Source: Liopterus haemorrhoidalis (lineage: Eukaryota; Arthropoda; Insecta; Coleoptera; Dytiscidae). Taken from it: a stretch of 64,000 bases of DNA. The translations under genes and the position numbers were made by a program. Positions 11,401 to 24,400 of the stretch are shown piece by piece (position 1 is the first letter of the stretch; each line of letters begins with the position of its first letter). The stretch spans positions 27,007,753 to 27,071,752 of the forward strand of contig OZ020625.1 in NCBI GenBank assembly GCA_963971575.1, read 5' to 3'. The notes beneath the pieces were generated by a model. The model searched no databases. It saw nothing but the letters and a program-made list of their open reading frames with translations, and had not been told where the DNA came from.

Positions 11401-14400
11401 AAAATTTGTATTAAAAACAATATTTTTCAAAATATATTCAATATCCTTTTTAAGTTCAGTTCCAAAAAGTCCAAGACATTTAATAGCAAGCTCAAAATAC
11501 AAATTTGGATTTTCCAAATTATGTTGACAAGACACAACAATCTTGAGTACATTAACTACCACTTCTGATTCAGTTTTTGTGAACCAATTAGTTGTTAAAT
11601 AATATTTATCGCTATCTTTTAGTTGTGTAATATATCTTTTTATGTTTGGATGTGTTAAAAATTTTATTTGGACTTCTGTAGAGCATGTAGATATAAATGC
11701 TGATAGGGATCGTAAAAATGGTAAGCAGCTCGATGTCAACAAAACGGGAACAACGTGTTCCGAGGTTTTCCAAACTACAGATTCTAAATATTTTAAGTTT
11801 GGACTTGATTTTAGACACTCGTATTCACTTAGTAGATTTGAACCGGACCTAAAATGTTATAAAAATTAATTTAATAACTAATGGGCGACATAGGTGGGAA
11901 TATTTGAAAAAGTATTTCAATTATTTTCTTATAAAAAATTACTCCGGCATTACTCGGTTAAGATATGTTAGGTTAGGATAAACTTTACATTGTAGTTTTA
12001 TTAAATTCTTTTTAAAACTTCACATGTATAATATAACACACAAAAAATCTATCAGAAGCTGAAATGCTGGCGAAACATATGGAAAAATAATTAAAGAAAT
12101 TGTTAATGTTCAGTATAATTTCACCACAACCAACTCGTCAGAGAAAACGCGTATGCTAGTTAGAACGAGATTTGGCCTTGGCGAAGCGCCGCCCCTTTCT
12201 TTCAAAACATTACATTTACGATTCACTTTATCATTTCCAATATTTTTATTCAAAACTGAAATCTAAATAAGTACTTGATAGTTATCCGTTCTGAAATCCA
12301 AGCAATTATTTAATAAGTGTTTATTAACATTTAGCTCGTACGAGCTCTGTCCACTTTCAGTTGGCCCAGCTATGAAATTTTCAGTTTCTTTAGAAATTAT
12401 TAAATAATAAGTAAAAGTAAATGCTGCTTTGTACATTTTTGGACAATATAATCAAATTAGAAGTAAAGGGGTCAAAATTTATTCCGTAATATTTAATTTG
12501 TGATTATAAAAATAATATTCGTAAAACAAACGTATTTTTTGAGTTCATGTATTCTTGTACTATATATAAAATAAGGTAATATTTTTTTAATTGGACTCTT
12601 AAATGTATATTTACAGAAATTTATAAAACTTTCTTAGGCCAAGGAAAAACCATTGTTGACGTCTAAGCAAAAGAAAAACAGGTTGAAATGGGCAAGAGAA
12701 CATAAAATATGGAATTGTGAAAAGTGGAACAACGATCAATGGAGCGATGAGTCTAGGTTTGAAGTCTGTGTAGGGGACAACCGAAGCAGAGTTGTTCGTC
12801 AGAAACATGAAGCATATCATCCCGATTGCTTGAAAAGGAAGGTGAAATTTCCAGCATCTGTCATGGTGTGGGGTTCAATGTCTGCAAGAGGTGTAGGAAA
12901 ACTTCACTTTATCGATGGCATTGTTAACACAGCCAAATATTTAAGTATTTTAGAGGAGTCTCTGTTGCCAACTATGGAACATGCATTAATCTCTGGGGAG
13001 GATTTTATTTTTCAACAAGATGGTGCCGCTTGCCATACGTCAAAAAAATCTTTAAAATGGTTCCGTGATCATTTTATTCCACTTTTAGAGTGGGTTTCAA
13101 GTAACCCAGACTTATCCCCCATCGAGACACTTTGGCACGAAATGAAAAAACGATTGCGTATAATACCGGTTAGAACAATTCCAGAATTAAGATTAAAACT
13201 TCAAGAAATATGGGATGATTTTACTCCTCGACAATGCCAAGACCTTGTAGATACTATGCCTAGAAGAATTAATGCCGTTATAAAAATGAAAGGTGACGTT
13301 ACCCAGTGGTAACTTCTGAAATAGGTTTCCAAGTTAATGGCTTTCCAATGGAAATATTATTTTTTTCTTATTAATTTACTTTAATAGTTGTAAATATTAA
13401 TCGTAAATCTCTAAAATGTTTAATTGAAAATAAAATATTACCTAGATTTCATAAGCTATTCGCATTCTGTTAATTGAACACCAATAAGTAAAAATTTCGT
13501 AGCTGGGCCAACTGATAGTGGACAGGGCTCGTATTAAGGTTTTTAAAGAAAAACTTGAACAATGAAATTTCAGTATTTATACACTTAAAGTCACATTTAA
13601 ATGGTTTAGATGAGATTTATAGTATACATATTTTGAAAAACATTCACTTTATTAAAAGAGAGAATCTTCAAAAATATCAATATATTCCGACCTACCAATT
13701 TTATGTCTGAAATAGAACATTCCGTTTTTCGTCGCATTCATAGTTATTAAATTATGTAAATGTATTAAAACTGTATAAAGCATTTATATATCTTCACTAT
13801 ATGACACATTATGACAGCCATTATTCACGAAGATGACGTTTGAGCCCACATTGAGTAGTGAAAATCATCTGAGTGAATAATGGCCATAATAGTGAATGTA
13901 ATACTATACTTTTTCCACACCTATTAACACGTTAACTGCCAAGGCAAGATTCAGGATTCTTGTCTCAGAAGTCGATATAGCCATATTATATTATTAAGTC
14001 AATGTACTACAAGTAATCTCATAGTCGGCGTCCTGGGCAAGAACGCTAACTACGAGAAAACTTGTAATTGGCAGTCAACGTGTTAAACAAATAAATTAGA
14101 CTCAAAATTGATCATTTTAATGGAAGTAATAGAGTCATCCATGTTGCCTGCTACCACTGCAGTTTTGGCCCTTCCCATTGCCATTGTCAAATATGATATG
14201 AATCAGCGAGAGTGATTTATGGATAAGTAGGTTTGTGATTGGCCGTAAACAGTGAATTATGAAACCATAATTCACTGTAGTTATTTATGAGTACTATTTT
14301 TCACGAAAAAACTAATAATTGCAATGTAATTAAATAGGTGTGGAAAAAATATATTATATTAAATTATATCAAAACTTACTTTATATTATTTGTTATCTTC

Positions 14401-17400
14401 GCAAAACCTTTAGATTCGATAAAAGAAATAATTTCTTTCGAATAAGAGTTTGTTTCGATTTTATTTTGTAGACAAAACAATAATGAAGAAATTATTTGAA
14501 GATGGCCACACTGTAATAAAAAATATTTACAATCAACGAGTACTAAAAATGCCTACATATACAGGGTGTATCAATATACAAGGAATACAAATTTTCTTGA
14601 TATCTACCATACAGACAGACAGACACATCTGTCAAGTTTACAAAAACCCTAAAAATTATAATTTTATATACAAGTTCTATTTACCGTAAATTGTTTTTAA
14701 AGTCTTCACAGACAGGCGGTTCAGAAACAGTTATGTAAGTTACTGGTTCTCAAATTTATTTTAATAATAATAATAATAATAATACCGACCCTTTTATGAT
14801 TTTTTGCGAAACTTTTGTTATGCATGTATTTATTTTAAGAACAAATTTTTAATAAAAATATACTTACTTTTACATTCGAACTCAAACTAGAAATTTGAAC
14901 AAAATATTTCGAAACACATCTCATCAGATACGGAACAAAAATTTCTATAAGTTTTATATTTATTTTCCCAACTTGAGATATAACATTTACGACAGCAGAA
15001 AAATGCGCTTGCTTAATATACGAAGAATTCTTCTTAATATCAGTTTTATTTAAATGATATTCCAAATTTCGGATCAAAAAAGGCACAACTTCATTAAAGA
15101 ATTCCAAATTTATATTATAATGCATATAAACAGCTAATAAATTTAATGATTCTGTTTGTATTTTTATTCCAATTACATTAGCACCAATATCAGTTGAAAT
15201 ATATGATATTATAGAATCCAAAATATTATATTTTTCAGCTAAATCTTTTGCTAGAGCAATATCTCTACAAGCAGTGATTCTTAACAGTTTTATAGCTGTG
15301 GTATTTGGTACAGAATATGCAGACGTAGCTGAGGAATCTAAAAAAAAATGTATTATCAGTGTTGTAATAAGATACATTTAAAATAATATCTAGATACAGA
15401 TACCTAAGAAAAATTGTATCTATGGTCTATTTCAAAGTAGAAAAATGTGTGTAAGAAGATAGGAGCTGTTTGTCCTTGCTTCGGATTGGTTTAGATCGTC
15501 ATCCCTATTACACTGTTAAAATATTGTTTTTAGTCCAAGTTGACAGATGTTCAGTGTCGTACATTGGAAATATATACAGTCTGTTCCAAACGGTTAAGCG
15601 GAACTAAATGGGAATTTAGTTCTTTTAGGTTGTCACGAGAAGGGACCTTGCTTGGGATATTTCATTTTTCATGTTGGGATGTCAAAATTAAAAATTCCAA
15701 CAATGAAACCATGGAAACGAATGAAATATGTCAAAATAAAATATTTATTTTTAGATATTTTAATGACAAAAAAATAAATAAATGGGAAATTTGTATTAAG
15801 AATGACACAAAAAATCAAAATATAAAGAAAATGACATTTTGAAATGCTATTAACCTTAACCAAAAATATTTATTGTAAGTATGATTTACAAAGCTTAAAC
15901 AAAACGGCTGAAAGGCACGATTTAAACGATGAAAGTAACTAGATTGCAAAATCTAGTTCCGCTTAACCGTTTGGAACAGACTGTATTATTTATATTATTT
16001 AATTTTTCTCATATATTTTGTTATTATTTACATATTTAGACTTTTATTTATATTCTTAGCGTAGATTTTATGGAGAAAATTCTCCATGTAATTTGTTTTT
16101 AGTCAGTTATATATTTTTTAGGTTATCTGACATATAAATATTTTTTGACAGTTGACAATTAACAGATCAAGAAAGAGGACTAATGTGAGGCCAAAAGACA
16201 GCCCGATTGTGCCCAAAGAAGAAGTTATTGATATTTTTAGACCTTCATATATACATATATTTTTATTTACAATAATTATTTAAATAAGAAACTTTAGGTC
16301 TGAAGATACCGTCTATTCCAAACGGTTAAGCGGAACTAAATGGGAATTTTGTTCTTTTAGGTTGTCACGAGAAGGGACCTTGCTAGGGTTATTTAATTTT
16401 TCACGTTGGAATGTCAAAATTTAAAATTCCAACAATGAAACCATGGAAACGAATGACATATGTCAAAATTAATTATTTTTTTTTATATATTTTAATGACA
16501 AAAATATAAATAAATGGGAAATTTGTAATAAGAATGACACAAAAAAATAACATATAAAGAAAATGACATTTTAAAATGATGAAAAAAATGAAAAAAATGT
16601 TTATTGTAAGTATGATTTATAAAGCTTAAACAAAATGGCCGAAAAGCACGATTTAAACGATGAAAGTAACTAGATTGCAAAATCTAGTTCCGCCTAACCG
16701 TTTGGAACAGACTTTATATTGTTTGTTTTATCGATTTGTTTAAACTCTTTTAGCCAAATCTCTCTTTTTATATATAGTACATAATTTTTAAAATGAATAT
16801 TTTTTTAACTTATTCAAATTTCCCATTAAACTGAATTTATGTGGTATAAATAACGTAAGTGTATTATCTGCCTTGTTTATTTTAATATCTTATTAACCTT
16901 TTTTATATTAAAAAAAAATCACTTGCTAACCCAGTTGCTACGCCCATGCCCTAGTTGTAACTTATTTTAAATTTCCCGCTATACTGTATTTGATCAGTGT
17001 AAATCGTACTCGGTTCGCAGCGCTATCTACTTTTTTCTACTTTGAAATAGACCATAGATGCAGATACAGATACAAAATTATAAAAAGTTTCTAACCTGTT
17101 AGAAACTTAATCCGCGAACAAAACTAATAAAAATACTTACTTAGCTGATATATCTTAGGAACAAAATGTTTGATAATACTTTCAAACAGATTTTCACAGT
17201 TATAGACCTGATTGACAACAGTTTTAAAATCCCTCATTAGTCTAATCAGCAGTTCCAAACAGTATGTTATAGTTTCTATTGATGGTTGTATAATATTTAT
17301 TATGTACCTAAAAATTAAAAAAAAATAAATAAAACGTATAATACAGCCGAACTCATTCAATCACGCAGTTCTGACTGGTAAAAACTGTCTAAATTGAGGT

Positions 17401-18379
17401 TGCTGGTTCCCCGTTGGTGATATTATTAGGGCAAGAATCATTTTTTCACAATCATTCGTCCCTCATACAGGTGTAGGAGCTCGCCCCCTGGCATCGGCGA
17501 AATAGACCGATGTAAAATAAATAAATAAAAAATTGATGTGAAGTGTGAATATTCACACATTACAGGGTTTTGCAGGTATATAATAAGTGAAGGCGGCATG
17601 CTGAGTGTGTAGGACAAATTTTACTTTGTAGTAATCACGGCAAAATGAACGATATTTTTAAAATAATTTATCGTCTGTTAATCATATAATAAGACTGGTT
17701 ATTAAATTTACGCTCTTAAAAATTAAATGCAACATTTGTCAAAATGTAACTAGAATTTTGACAAAATAATTTCAACATAATAAAAATGCAAAAAAAAAAA
17801 CAGAAAAAATAACAATCACTCCGTACTCGAACTCGAAACCCTTCGTCGTTTCCAGCGCATTTTAGCTTATGACACCAGTGCTCTAACCATTACGCTATCG
17901 AACGCTTTGCATGTGGGTGTCTTACATTGATATAACTTTTGTACTTTGTGAACCAAAAACCACAAAAAATGCGTTATTTTCCGAAAACATAATCTGATCA
18001 AAAATTCCTGTTGTACTATTTCGGTTCACACCAATATACATTACTTAGAATTTTTTTAGATTTTTAGTTTAAACCATCTGGGCTACAGGGTGTGGGACAA
18101 CATTTTTTTTGCACAATTTTGGCAAATATCGCATCAAAATAATTTATTTTGCAAAAATAAAAATTTGATCGTTAATCCACGTACTAAGGGCTTTCATTTG
18201 ATACCCTACTCAGAAAAAAAAATATTTTTGTTTTCGATGAGCACATATTTGTATATATTTTTAGGGGGGTATGTTTTTTAGATGTTTTAGTATTTTTCAT
18301 ATGTGCGGGTCAAAGAGTTGTATAAGCATGCCAAATTTCAACTCTCTAGGTTTAGCCGTTTGGCTACAATTTTTACCGA

Positions 18380-18413
<34 letters not shown>

Positions 18414-21400
18414 GACAAAATGACGGTATAAGGGGTTTTTGGTCATACCTACAAAACCCTAAAAAACGTTTAATAGATTTGTCTAACTAAGCCTACTTCC
18501 AGTTTAGTCTCTACAGCAGTGCTTCTTAACGCAAAGATTGCCGCGAACCGGCTATTTCAAATAATTCTTGAATTTCAAATACATTTAAATTATTTAAAAT
18601 ACATTATTTCAAATATTTCCTTATTATTTCAAATATTTCCTAGTATTTCAAATAATTGTAGTATTTCAAATACATTTAAATTATTTGAAGTACATTATTT
18701 CAAAAAAAAAAAAATGATATTTCAAATACTTTGATCGATATTTGATAAATATATACTTTATTTATTTATTTATTTTACATCGGCCTATTTCTGCAACGAG
18801 GCTAATCGCCGATGCCAGAGGGCGAGCTCCTACACCTGGATGAGGGGTGAATGATTGTGAAAATGAGAGTAATGTAAACATATTATTCTCGCCCGAATAA
18901 CATCACTAACGAAGGAGACTCGAACCACCGACCGCCAAGTTCAGACTGTTTCCACCAGTATAAACCGCACGACTTAATGCGCTCGGCCACTACGCTGGCA
19001 TTTAATATTTGTAATATTATTACTGAGTATTTGGTATTTTAACTTACCTTATTCGAATCAAGATGTCCGTCCTCATTAAACATTTGACTAAATCCAATTC
19101 TGCTATCTGTTGATCATTAGTTTCTTTCTCATCTTCTCTTTCATTCTCCTTCATATCTTCCTTCTCAACCGTTATGATAGGTTGTACACTACCCTCTCCA
19201 AACCCTAATAGCCCATCAAGACAAATCTCATCAATCTGACTATAAAATAAATTATGCATAGCCTTAACAGAAGCATTTAAAACAGACGGAGTATTATCAT
19301 CCATCGCTATACGAATTACAAAAAAGATTTGTTCAATAGGGATGTTTAATAAATTTTCATAAACACCAGTAGATTGTAGGGCAAGAATATTTGAAATTGT
19401 ATTTAATGCAAGTATTCTTTGCTGTTGGACATCAGATCTACAGAGTTTAAATAATTCTTGGAGTGAGTATCCTGGTCTTCCAGATTCGTTTCCATGATGA
19501 TATAGTATTCTGTTCTTTTCTGTTATTTCTGTGTCTTTGTAAGGTAAAAGCCAGCCATCAAAATCGAATCTAAAACAAAATTAGATCATATTAAGGTTAA
19601 TGTTCCGTATGAGTCCACCAAAACTAGGCTTGTATGCTTAGAGTGAAGTATATTATAACGTTAGAAACAAGAAGGCATGGTCGTAAGAGTGGGAAGTACA
19701 AATTATAAAACAAGGAAGATAGCGGACTCCCACGTTACGGCTTTGGACAGCGATAGTTGCGACATTCGTGGTTGTAATATGAACTAGGATTAGATAGTAT
19801 GCAACCCGCATTGCACACAAATATATTTTTATATTTTAAATTGCTATGAATCGCGTGATCATTAATTTTCTACCAAAATTGAAAAATAAAATGTAATTTT
19901 GGTAGAAAATTAAAGATTGCATAGAACCGAAAATTTGATTAATTTATTTACAACTTTCCTAATTAATTTCCTAAAATTAAAATTAATTACAATTGTTAAA
20001 AGTTAATAATTCAGTAAGCATTAAGTTTTATTATTTTATTTACAAGCAAGCATATGAAATAAATAAACAAGTATTTATTTTTTACTTTTATATTTACTTT
20101 TATTGTACATATTAAATTTAGTCTGTGCCATTTTTTTTATTACACTATTATTTATATTTCTTTTGCATTTACCATTTAAAATATTATTAATTACAGTACA
20201 CCATTTGAAAATAAAAAATGTGATGCTAATATTTAAAATTTCTTATAAAATTCATCACTGTCACAATCACAATTTACTGTCACCTATCGTTACAACGTCA
20301 AAAACAATTGCCGCAAATTGCCGATAGTGAAGTGGTCTCAAAATGTTGGTTAAAAAAAAAAAACGCTTTTAGCGCTGTCGGTGGATGGAATATAACTTAA
20401 AACCGTTTCAAGGCCGTGTATATGAGTTTCATATCCCTGGTGGGGAGCCAATAGTAATCATTCATGCATCTGTAGTTGAGAGAGAAATACGAGTTTCTAA
20501 CATGACGATACGTCCGAATATACAGTCTGTTCCAAACGGTTAGGCGGAACTAAATTCTTTTTTTCGGAATTTCGTTCTTTTAGGTTGTTACGAGAAGAGG
20601 GATCTTGCTTGGGTTATTTCATTTTTCACGTTGGAATGTCACAATTTAAAATTCCAACAATGAAACCATGGAAACGACTGACATGTCAAAATTAAATTAT
20701 TATTTTTTATATATTTTAATGACAAAAAAATTAATAAATGGTAAATTTGTATTAAGAATTGTCCCACACCCTGTAGTGGGACCAATTTTTTTTTACACAA
20801 TTTTGGCAATAATCACATAAAAATAATTTATTTTACAAAAATAAAATTTTGATCGTTAATCCACGTACTAAGGGCTTTCATTTGATACCCTAATCAGAAT
20901 TTAAAAAACAATTTTTTTTTTTCGCTTAGCATATATTTGTTTATATTTTTAGGGGGATATGTTTTTTAGATGTTTTAGTATTTTTCCTATGTGCGGGTCA
21001 AAGAGTTGTATAAACATGCCAAATTTCAACTCTCTAGGTATAGCCGTTTGGCTACAATTTTTACCGAACAGACAGACAGACAGACAGACGACAAAATGAC
21101 GGCATAAGGGTTTTTTGGTCATACCTACAAAACCCTAAAAATGTATTTTAAGTGTGAATATAAGGTGCGGTAGAAGGTTTTTAGGTCATACCTACAAAAC
21201 CCTAAAAAGAAACAAATTATTACTTAAGAACTTAACAGATTAAGGACCGAGATTTTCATCTCAAGTGGGTTATAACATATTAGGCGAAGAGTTGCATATT
21301 AAAAAAAAATCTCGCGGACCGGTGGTTGGGAAACACTGACCTAGAGGTTTACCTGAAGGTGGAAAAGACTGGGTCTAATTGAAAAAACTTACCTAGCTTC

Positions 21401-24400
21401 GTATTCTTGATCATTTTTAGGATTTTTCGGAATCACGATATTTTTCATCCATTGTATTTTTTCAGTTTCAATTTTATCGAAGTTAAGCCATCTATCGGAT
21501 TTTTCAATAATTTCTTTTGCAGTGTCTATTTCTTCTGCTTCTACTATATCTTCTATTATCTTCATATCTTCTTTCTTTTCTTCAATTACATCAATTTCAT
21601 CATGTTTTCTTTTAGACTTAAAAAATTTTACAATTTCTGGGTCTAAAGAATCTAATAATTTTTTCTGTTCTTCTATTATTTCTTCCTCTGTCATATCCTT
21701 TAATTTATCAATATTTTCTTTGTGTATATCTTCTTTAACTTCTCCTTCTACAATATAACTTTTGGGAGGAAGATTTTTAATTTTTTCTTGTAATTTTTGT
21801 GTAGATATATATTCGCTAATACTAGTTGATGGTTGTGGATCTATTTCCATTTTTTGTGGCTCATTTTGGCGTTTTGAGCATAGTTTTTTACTTTGCTGTG
21901 AAAATATACTACCACTTTTTGAAGCTGGGGTCGCCTAAAAAATGTTTTACATATACAGGATGTTTGAAACATGGCACCCCGAAAATCTCCTTTATTTGTA
22001 AAGATACAAAAAATCTTCAGAACAAAAGTTAAACTAGACAAAAAAGCCCATCTAAAGGTTACTATAAGAATTCTGAGGCACTTCCGGTTTCACCGGAAAT
22101 GATGTCAACTTTTGATCTAGCATAGGGAATCGATAATTTTATATTTTTTTCCTAAAAGTACATTAAATTAGCTTTACAATGACACCAAAAAGTCATATTT
22201 TTATGTTAACCATTTCAAAATGGCGACCATTTATTTACAAAACAATAATCAACATAAGTTTTACAAAGTTGAACGTAGCAAGCTTTGAAAACAATAAATA
22301 AAGAAACAAAATATCTCTAAAATAAACTATTTGACTATTTAGAAAAAAAAAACTATTACTATTTACAATTATTTTACAAAAAAAAATTACAAATGTTCGA
22401 TCAAACCACCATTATTGTCCACACATTTTCTCAGTCTTAATAAAAACTCTTCCATCGCCCTTATAAGAGTACACTCTTGGAAAATAAGCAAAATAAACTA
22501 TTAAACTCTTGTTATTTATAAAACATTTAATTGAAAAATTAAAATTTAAGTTATTTCATGTTACTTCATATAATAACTAGTTATAACAGTTTATTTTAGA
22601 GATATTTTGTTTCTTATTTATTGTTTTCAAAGCTTGCTACGTTCAACTTATGTTGATTATTATTTTGTAAATAAATGGTCACCATTTTGAAATTTTTAAC
22701 ATAAAAATATGATTTTTTTGGTGTCATTGTAAAGCTAATTTAATGTACTTTTAGGAAAAAAATATAAAATTATCGATTCCCTATGCTAGATCAAAAGTTG
22801 ACATCATTTCCGGTGAAACCGTAAGTGCCTCAGGATTCTTATAGTAACCTTTAGATGGGCATTTTTGTCTAGTTTAACTTTTGTTCTGTAGATTTTTTGT
22901 ATCTTTACAAATAAAGGAGATTTTCGGGGTGCCCCGTTTCAAACAAACACCCTGTATATAAACCAAAATAAGGTTTTTTCTACACTATACTCTTTTCCGT
23001 AGCACTATTGATTTTTTGCGTAGTATTGAAAAAAAAAGTACAAAGCTGCGTTCAGAGCTCTTTAAATTAGTTGACTCTTCACTGTGAGTTGTGGATAAAT
23101 TTAATACATAGTTTTAACGTTAAACTATTGAAAACTTTCTCAAAATTCTCTTAGTTCGTTCTTACAAAAGTGAACAGCTTATACAAGATAAAGCAAAGAC
23201 TACCATACCTGTCTCCGTTTCGCCTGCGGGAAACCTGTTTTGAATTGAACATTATCATTGACACAAGTAACGTAATCAGTTTTTCTTTCGATTATTTTTC
23301 CAACTACCATCCTCTCAGATAGATCGTCTTTATTTCTACTACTTTCACCATCATTTTCAGGAGATAATACAATATTATCGTTAGAAAATCGCTCTAAAAC
23401 AATAAATATTCATAAATACTTATAGTCCGAGAGCTAGCAACGTTTTCGAGAAAGAATTTTAGGTCGGCTGGTTTTTCGATATTTCCCTTTTGTATTGAAG
23501 TTAGGTAGGGATGCGGTACGTCTGGCACCTGGGAGCGGTTGCGTTTACCTGTGCGCATCTCGCCTGTACAGGTAAAAAGTGGATATTTTGAAATCATTTT
23601 AAGACATTTTATTTATTTTATATAATTTTCTATGTCTTTTTAGCATTATAAATTTATAGTTGCCAGACAGTTTCGTTGTTGCTAACATTGCGCCAGATCT
23701 AATTTAAGTATTTAAAAAATAATATTTTTCAAACCATTTTAGTATATCTGTAATTTTAATAGGATATAGTTCTGTAGTCAAAGAATACAATATTAATTTT
23801 CCAGACGGAAATTCCGTTGTTTAACTAGGAACCAGACCAATTTAAGTCCCGGGGAGAATAGGTAAGTTAGAAGAGTGTGGCAGCTTATTCGTTGGTTGCG
23901 TGAGAGAGATAGCTGCAACAGAGGGCGTTAAAGAGAGACAGGTTATATAGGTTAGAATTTCATAAAAAAATAGAGCAAAATAATAATTAAAGTAAAATGA
24001 GATGAGAACAACTGATAAAAAATATTATTAGCAAAATAAAACAAATCGTTTATTTTAAATATGTAGGAAATTAAACATAAAATGTAATTCAGTATTTTTA
24101 TTGAATAATTCTGTCGCAATAAAATGCTTTTCTAGGACCTGAGTATCTGTTAAAAAAATTTGAAAAAAAAAATTAAAAAAAAAATTTAAAAAAAAATTAA
24201 ATTAAATTATTATTATTTTATAATTTTATTATTTTACCACTTTTGTTTGAACAAAAAACACATTTTTCTTTGAACAAAAAACACATTTTTCTTTTTCCTC
24301 ACTCATCACGATAAAATTCTGCTTCTATTTTATTTTATAAAAACAAGCAAACATAAACACTCATATGGTCGACGCCAACTTAAAAAATAGCAGCTGTGAT

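Larger units (their letters stand above)
15423..17054. mobile_element. Composite TIR element H containing two family-A MITEs
   Basis: Outer ends TGGTCTATTTCAAAGTAGAA and TTCTACTTTGAAATAGACCA are exact inverses over more than 20 bp and are flanked by TA (15421-15422, 17055-17056). It interrupts an ATCTAGATACAGATAC repeat whose halves resume on either side. Nested inside are MITE copies A3 and A4. No transposase is visible. It makes up nearly all of RPAP1 intron 5. Confidence 0.8.

Noticed and set aside
20103..20327. 74-codon plus-strand frame
   Set aside because: Leu/Ile/Phe-rich chance translation of AT-rich DNA with no splice or homology support.
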